Below are positions 62,924 through 64,000 of a stretch of DNA of 64,000 nt, in pieces. The position numbers and the translations under genes were made by a program. The stretch covers positions 310,001 to 374,000 of the forward strand of contig NZ_SNAQ03000001.1 of NCBI RefSeq assembly GCF_004375085.3. Reading direction: 5' to 3'. The notes beneath the pieces were generated by a model. That model saw only the letters and a list, made by a program, of their open reading frames with translations. It was not told where the DNA came from and did not search any database. Numbering within the stretch: position 1 is the stretch's first letter; every line of letters starts with the position of its first letter. This DNA is from Lewinella sp. W8. Its GTDB lineage: Bacteria > Bacteroidota > Bacteroidia > Chitinophagales > Saprospiraceae.

Positions 62924-64000
62924 ATGACCCCCTCGAAATTTATCTGTATTCATGGCCATTTCTACCAGCCTCCCCGGGAGAACGCCTGGTTGGAAACCAT
63001 CGAAATTCAGGATTCTGCGGCTCCTTACCACGACTGGAACGAACGCATCAACGAAGAATGCTACGCCCCGAACGCCACGGCCCGGGTACTGAACGACCAA
63101 AACCACATCAGCGCCATCCGGAACAACTACGCCCGGATGTCCTGGAACTTTGGCCCTACGCTTTTATCCTGGATGGAAGCCCACGATCCCAATACCTACG
63201 GGCGATTACTGGAAGCGGACCGGCAAAGCCTTGAGCGTTTCGGTGGCCACGGTAACGCCCTGGCCCAGGCGTACAACCACATCATTCTTCCCCTGGCGAA
63301 CGCACGCGATCAGCAAACGCAGATCAAGTGGGGCATCGCGGATTTTGCCCACCGCTTCGGCCGGATGCCGGAGGGCATGTGGCTGGCCGAAACGGCCGTG
63401 GACACCGATTGCCTGGAGGCACTGGTGGATAACGGGATCAAATTTACCGTTCTGGCCCCCCGCCAGTGTAAGGCCGTCCGCTTTCAGGAGGAAGAGCACT
63501 GGCACGAAGTGAACGGCGGCGTCGACAGCCGCCGGGCCTACCGCTGCCCCCTGCCCAGCGGTCGGAGTATCGACCTGTTCTTCTACGATGGGGAAGTCTC
63601 CAAAGCGGTAGCCTTTGAAGGGTTGCTGAACGACGGTCGGCTGCTGGCGGACCGGCTGATGAACAGCCTCGACGCCAACGATGACGTCCAGATTGCCCAG
63701 ATCGCGACGGACGGAGAAAGCTACGGACACCATCACAAGAAGGGCGAAATGGCCCTGGCCTTCTGCCTGAACCACATCGAGGAGAACGAGCACTTTACGC
63801 TCACCAACTACGGACAATTCCTGGAGCTGCACCCCCCGGTGTGGGAGGCCCGGATTCACGAGAACAGTTCCTGGTCTTGTGTGCACGGTGTGGAGCGGTG
63901 GCGGAGCGATTGTGGTTGCCACACCGGCGGTGGGCCGGGTTGGCACCAACGCTGGCGGCAACCCCTGCGCTTTGCCCTGGATGAGGTGCGGGATCAACTC
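62924..64000 (+). CDS. GH57-family glycoside hydrolase (DUF3536 type), partial
   Basis: The frame is open from ATG 62924 to the window end, giving 359 residues of a protein normally about twice as long. It begins TPSKFICIHGHFYQPPRENA, the GH57 amino end, with HDWNERINEECYAPNATARV and NFGPTLLSWMEAHDP. PEGMWLAETAVD carries the expected nucleophile (Glu156) and QIATDGESYGHHHKKGEMAL the acid/base Asp263. GH57 enzymes act on alpha-glucans; the DUF3536 subgroup is uncharacterised. No signal peptide, so cytoplasmic. The start is supported by the family amino end. Confidence 0.92.
   Translation, partial: MTPSKFICIHGHFYQPPRENAWLETIEIQDSAAPYHDWNERINEECYAPNATARVLNDQNHISAIRNNYARMSWNFGPTLLSWMEAHDPNTYGRLLEADRQSLERFGGHGNALAQAYNHIILPLANARDQQTQIKWGIADFAHRFGRMPEGMWLAETAVDTDCLEALVDNGIKFTVLAPRQCKAVRFQEEEHWHEVNGGVDSRRAYRCPLPSGRSIDLFFYDGEVSKAVAFEGLLNDGRLLADRLMNSLDANDDVQIAQIATDGESYGHHHKKGEMALAFCLNHIEENEHFTLTNYGQFLELHPPVWEARIHENSSWSCVHGVERWRSDCGCHTGGGPGWHQRWRQPLRFALDEVRDQL

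Overview
The window reads as chromosomal DNA of a Bacteroidota bacterium, most likely Saprospiria and close to Lewinella/Neolewinella (inference). Supporting signs are moderately high GC, a hybrid two-component sensor with a periplasmic propeller, LptC and PpiD of Bacteroidota type, the long form of amidophosphoribosyltransferase, a DUF4292/TPR pair, many secreted proteins ending their signal peptide in AQ or SQ, and nine matches to the Bacteroidota -7 promoter element TAnnTTTG just upstream of genes. No rRNA, tRNA, CRISPR array, prophage or intact insertion sequence was seen. Most of the window is ordinary core genome.

Layout. 1-7.6 kb: a cut DUF4292 lipoprotein, a TPR protein, pyruvate kinase, a hypothetical protein, an APH-like kinase, a Gre factor, a small metal-binding protein and an ACC-deaminase-like enzyme. 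7.6-18.1 kb: a three-gene minus-strand operon coding for a 2210-residue secreted protein, a fibronectin-III protein and an outer-membrane beta-barrel protein; this is the best candidate for an undescribed surface system. 18.1-18.9 kb: a gene-free stretch with a perfect 30-bp palindrome and a second strong inverted repeat. 18.9-21.6 kb: a two-subunit molybdenum hydroxylase. 21.6-22.8 kb: one secreted-protein gene between two 79-bp direct repeats. 22.8-31.6 kb: a hybrid sensor/AraC regulator overlapping a patatin gene, a VOC protein, a propeller lipoprotein, an endonuclease V/PdeM repair pair and an SdiA-regulated-type protein. 31.6-38.6 kb: cystathionine synthase/lyase, MscS channel, CorC-like protein, LptC, a 59-residue membrane protein, and PpiD. 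38.9-50.3 kb: an arrestin-like protein, a MITE-like element, several small proteins including a DUF4231 membrane protein, glycine decarboxylase, a probable small RNA on the minus strand, an M28 peptidase overlapping a phosphoribosyltransferase, an acetyltransferase, a TIGR03915 repair protein and an epimerase. 50.4-64 kb: a secreted protein, long PurF, a thioredoxin-fold protein, acyl-CoA ligase, a tandem duplication that carries the end of the neighbouring tocopherol-cyclase-like gene, a lipoprotein/WG-repeat pair, superoxide dismutase and a GH57 hydrolase cut by the window end.

Envelope biogenesis (LptC, PpiD), metabolism (Pyk, GcvP, PurF, Hpt, FadD) and DNA repair (EndoV, PdeM, TIGR03915) are the clear functional themes. 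Non-coding DNA is rich in repeats: a TTA-flanked MITE family in three states of decay, 79-bp direct repeats, a 217-bp tandem duplication, a 61-bp direct repeat, an 8-bp minisatellite and a short GC-rich intergenic motif seen at least five times.
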